This document shows, one piece after another, positions 44,920 to 46,475 of a stretch of 46,475 nucleotides of DNA (position 1 is its first letter; every line of letters starts with the position of its first letter). The notes below the pieces were generated by a model. It was not told the DNA's origin, searched no databases, and saw only the letters and a program-made list of their open reading frames with translations. The stretch comes from Bacteroidota bacterium (GTDB lineage Bacteria > Bacteroidota > Bacteroidia > UKL13-3), in the NCBI GenBank assembly GCA_947485745.1, contig CANKQY010000011.1, positions 1 to 46,475 on the forward strand, written 5' to 3'. The translations under genes and the position numbers were made by a program.

Positions 44920-44959
44920 GTAGTAGAGAAAATCTAAAATTTTAGTAATTTCGGCAGGT

Positions 44960-46249
44960 ATGAAGGACTATTTCTTTTTACCTGCCTTTTTTTTATGGGC
45001 TATTGCAGGTATAGCCCAAACAGATAGCATTATCAATGTTCCACTTTCTCAGTATGTGAAGGATGATAGGTTTGATAAATATCAACTAACAATGGCCTTA
45101 TTTTTAACAGAAGGCGATACTATCAATTCAATGGATTTTGAAGGCACCAGACCCATCAAGCCAATTATCATAAAAAGACCTAAGGGAGCTCAAATTTATG
45201 CCTATGGCAATTTATTTTTTAGTGGTACTCAAAACAGCTATAACCCCGGATACGTAAGCGTTTTGGTTTGCAATCCTTATCACAAACATCCCATTATATA
45301 CATAGATCAAAATCAAAATTTTGATTTTACAGATGATGCAAAATTTATACTCCCCTATTTTGATGAGCCAGGGGTAGAAATTGAATTGGCCAATGAAAAA
45401 GTAACCGAAGGAAAAATCAAAATTGTACTAACTAGAAACAAGTTATTTGGTCAAAAGTACGACTTCAAAAAACAGATGGAAGAGTACTATGAAATGGCTT
45501 ACAAGGGCAGAAAATTTATTGGTTCAGAATTTACTTACCGCGAACAGCGATACATAACAAGAGCCGGAATTGTTAGGCTAGGCAATGAAACTTTTAAATT
45601 AGCCTTGATGGATGTGAACGCCAACGGACTGTACAACGAGCCCGAAATAGACAAAATCCTGTTTAATAATGCCAATGATACTATTATGGATGCCACCAAT
45701 CCATTGAACTATGTGGTAATTTCGAAGGCCGGTAAACCCAGCTATTTTGAGAAAAACGACAAGCTATTCAAAGTCATTGAAGCGGATGCAGCAGGTAGGT
45801 TTATTAAAATAAAAATCAGTAATGATGAGGTAGATTTTAATAAAATAGCAGTAGGTAAAAAAGTACCGAAAGTTAAGCTCACAATGGTAAAAGGCAGAGC
45901 ACTTAAATTGAATAAATTGAAGCGAAAAGAAGTATATATCTATTTTGGCAGTAGAACCAGCAAAAACTTTAAATCAGACACCTTAATTCTGAGGCAAATT
46001 GCGTCATTAGACACCAATTCATTAAAAGTAATTTGCGTTTTGTATGTAAACAAAAGCTATGAATTGCGCATCTTTAATACCGATGCCGAACCCAACTATA
46101 TTTTGGCATATGGAACAAAAGAATTGAGTAATAAACTTGGCATTAATAGTGTGCCTCAAAGTTTGTATTTAGGCAAAAGAAGAAGGGTAAAAAAATACGG
46201 TTTGAACCCAAATGAATTTTTAAGGGATTGGATAGCTAAACATCCTTAG
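44960..46249 (+). CDS. Secreted protein with cysteine-less thioredoxin-like domain
   Basis: A 429-residue protein with a signal peptide ending at GIAQ (about residue 20). I do not recognise the N-terminal ~290 residues; they are beta-rich, with short Asp/Asn-rich turns such as DQNQNFDFTDDAK and DVNANGLYNEPEID that may bind calcium. The C-terminal ~130 residues resemble TlpA/AhpC-type thioredoxin folds (VGKKVPKVKLTMVKGRALKL, EVYIYFGS, then GINSVPQSLYLG with the cis-proline position). Where the CxxC should be it has GSRTSKN (330-336), so it cannot do thiol chemistry there. It is 40 bp after ahpC, perhaps in the same transcript. The function is unknown. Confidence 0.8.
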   Translation: MKDYFFLPAFFLWAIAGIAQTDSIINVPLSQYVKDDRFDKYQLTMALFLTEGDTINSMDFEGTRPIKPIIIKRPKGAQIYAYGNLFFSGTQNSYNPGYVSVLVCNPYHKHPIIYIDQNQNFDFTDDAKFILPYFDEPGVEIELANEKVTEGKIKIVLTRNKLFGQKYDFKKQMEEYYEMAYKGRKFIGSEFTYREQRYITRAGIVRLGNETFKLALMDVNANGLYNEPEIDKILFNNANDTIMDATNPLNYVVISKAGKPSYFEKNDKLFKVIEADAAGRFIKIKISNDEVDFNKIAVGKKVPKVKLTMVKGRALKLNKLKRKEVYIYFGSRTSKNFKSDTLILRQIASLDTNSLKVICVLYVNKSYELRIFNTDAEPNYILAYGTKELSNKLGINSVPQSLYLGKRRRVKKYGLNPNEFLRDWIAKHP

Positions 46250-46253
46250 TTTA

Positions 46254-46475
46254 TTACCAACTTCCACCGGCGCCACCGCCACCAAAGCTTCCGCCGCCAA
46301 ACCCACCAAAACTACCTCCGCCAGAACCGCCGCCGCTGCTAAATCCACCACCACCAAAGGTACCCATAAATGGAGTTGCTCCATAAAATCTGCCGCCTCT
46401 ACCTCCGCCGCCCTTGCCAGAAAATACGAGGAAAAGTACAACAACTATGATTATCAGCAGTATTTTTAAAGGTGA
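46254..46475 (-). CDS. Glycine-rich C-terminus of a probable TPM-domain (YgcG-like) protein, partial
   Basis: The minus strand from the right edge reads a hydrophobic membrane segment (LKILLIIIVVVLFLVFSGKG) followed by a tail of Gly/Ser/Phe repeats (GGGGFSSGGGSGGGSFGGFG) ending GGGGAGGSW and two stops. A single transmembrane helix followed by a glycine-rich tail ending in SW is the usual end of TPM_phosphatase/YgcG (DUF477) proteins. The catalytic N-terminal part lies beyond the window, so the family call is inferred from the tail alone. It converges with the upstream gene with a 4-bp gap. Confidence 0.65.
   Translation of the reverse strand, partial: SPLKILLIIIVVVLFLVFSGKGGGGRGGRFYGATPFMGTFGGGGFSSGGGSGGGSFGGFGGGSFGGGGAGGSW

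Noticed and set aside
1-46475. Mobile elements, prophage, CRISPR arrays, tRNA or rRNA genes
   Set aside because: No transposase, integrase, phage structural gene, regularly spaced repeat array, or tRNA/rRNA-like sequence was seen on either strand.

Overview
The window is a stretch of chromosome from a member of the Bacteroidota. It is AT-rich (about 36 % G+C by eye). It carries a SusC/SusD pair, GldB, a PorT-like barrel, a protein with a type IX secretion sorting tail, a DUF4295 gene next to rpmB-rpmG, and promoters of the TTTG-N19/20-TAnnTTTG type. BshC (bacillithiol synthesis) points to the Cytophagia/Flavobacteriia/Sphingobacteriia/Chitinophagia side rather than gut Bacteroidales. The exact lineage cannot be read from this sequence alone. 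Most of the window is housekeeping; I see no insertion sequence, prophage, CRISPR array, tRNA or rRNA.

Layout. 1-8930 (minus strand): a fused str-S10-spc cluster, rpsL-rpsG-fusA-rpsJ-rplC-rplD-rplW-rplB-rpsS-rplV-rpsC-rplP-rpmC-rpsQ-rplN-rplX, without tuf and driven from one clear promoter at about 8900-8930. 8855-9411 is a non-coding divergent gap. 9412-14625 (plus): uvrC, pabB, two envelope proteins of unknown role and a small [2Fe-2S] ferredoxin. 14613-18011: a TonB-dependent receptor and a type IX-secreted protein whose start codons lie 13 bp apart, then ybaB. 18377-22105: gcvP with promoter and terminator, then a convergent MOSC-domain protein. 22117-26770 (minus): an orphan SusC/SusD operon with its own terminator. 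26852-31644: gldB, a PorT-family barrel, nadE and a membrane-anchored metallophosphoesterase. 31810-36196: mtgA, then two outer-membrane barrel proteins with peptidoglycan-binding tails (OmpA and SPOR). 36212-41302: a TrmH/SpoU methyltransferase, the ftsY-rimO-bshC operon, and rpmB-rpmG-DUF4295. 41555-43577: enoyl-CoA hydratase and queA. 43574-43720: the remnant of an ion-channel gene. 43835-46475: a PerR-like repressor overlapping ahpC, a cysteine-less thioredoxin-like protein, and the glycine-rich end of a probable TPM-domain protein.

How the genes fit together. Translation genes dominate (ribosomal proteins, EF-G, RimO whose substrate S12 is encoded in the same window, QueA, TrmH). Several genes serve the envelope: SusCD, TonB receptor, GldB/PorT-like, MtgA and the OmpA/SPOR barrels. 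Stress and redox genes are PerR-AhpC, BshC and UvrC. The most interesting details are a PerR-like protein that keeps its regulatory metal site but has lost its structural zinc site, with two Per-box-like sequences over its own promoter; the ion-channel remnant beside it; a tandemly duplicated barrel fused to SPOR; and a strongly over-represented near-palindrome, GGTTTGAACC.
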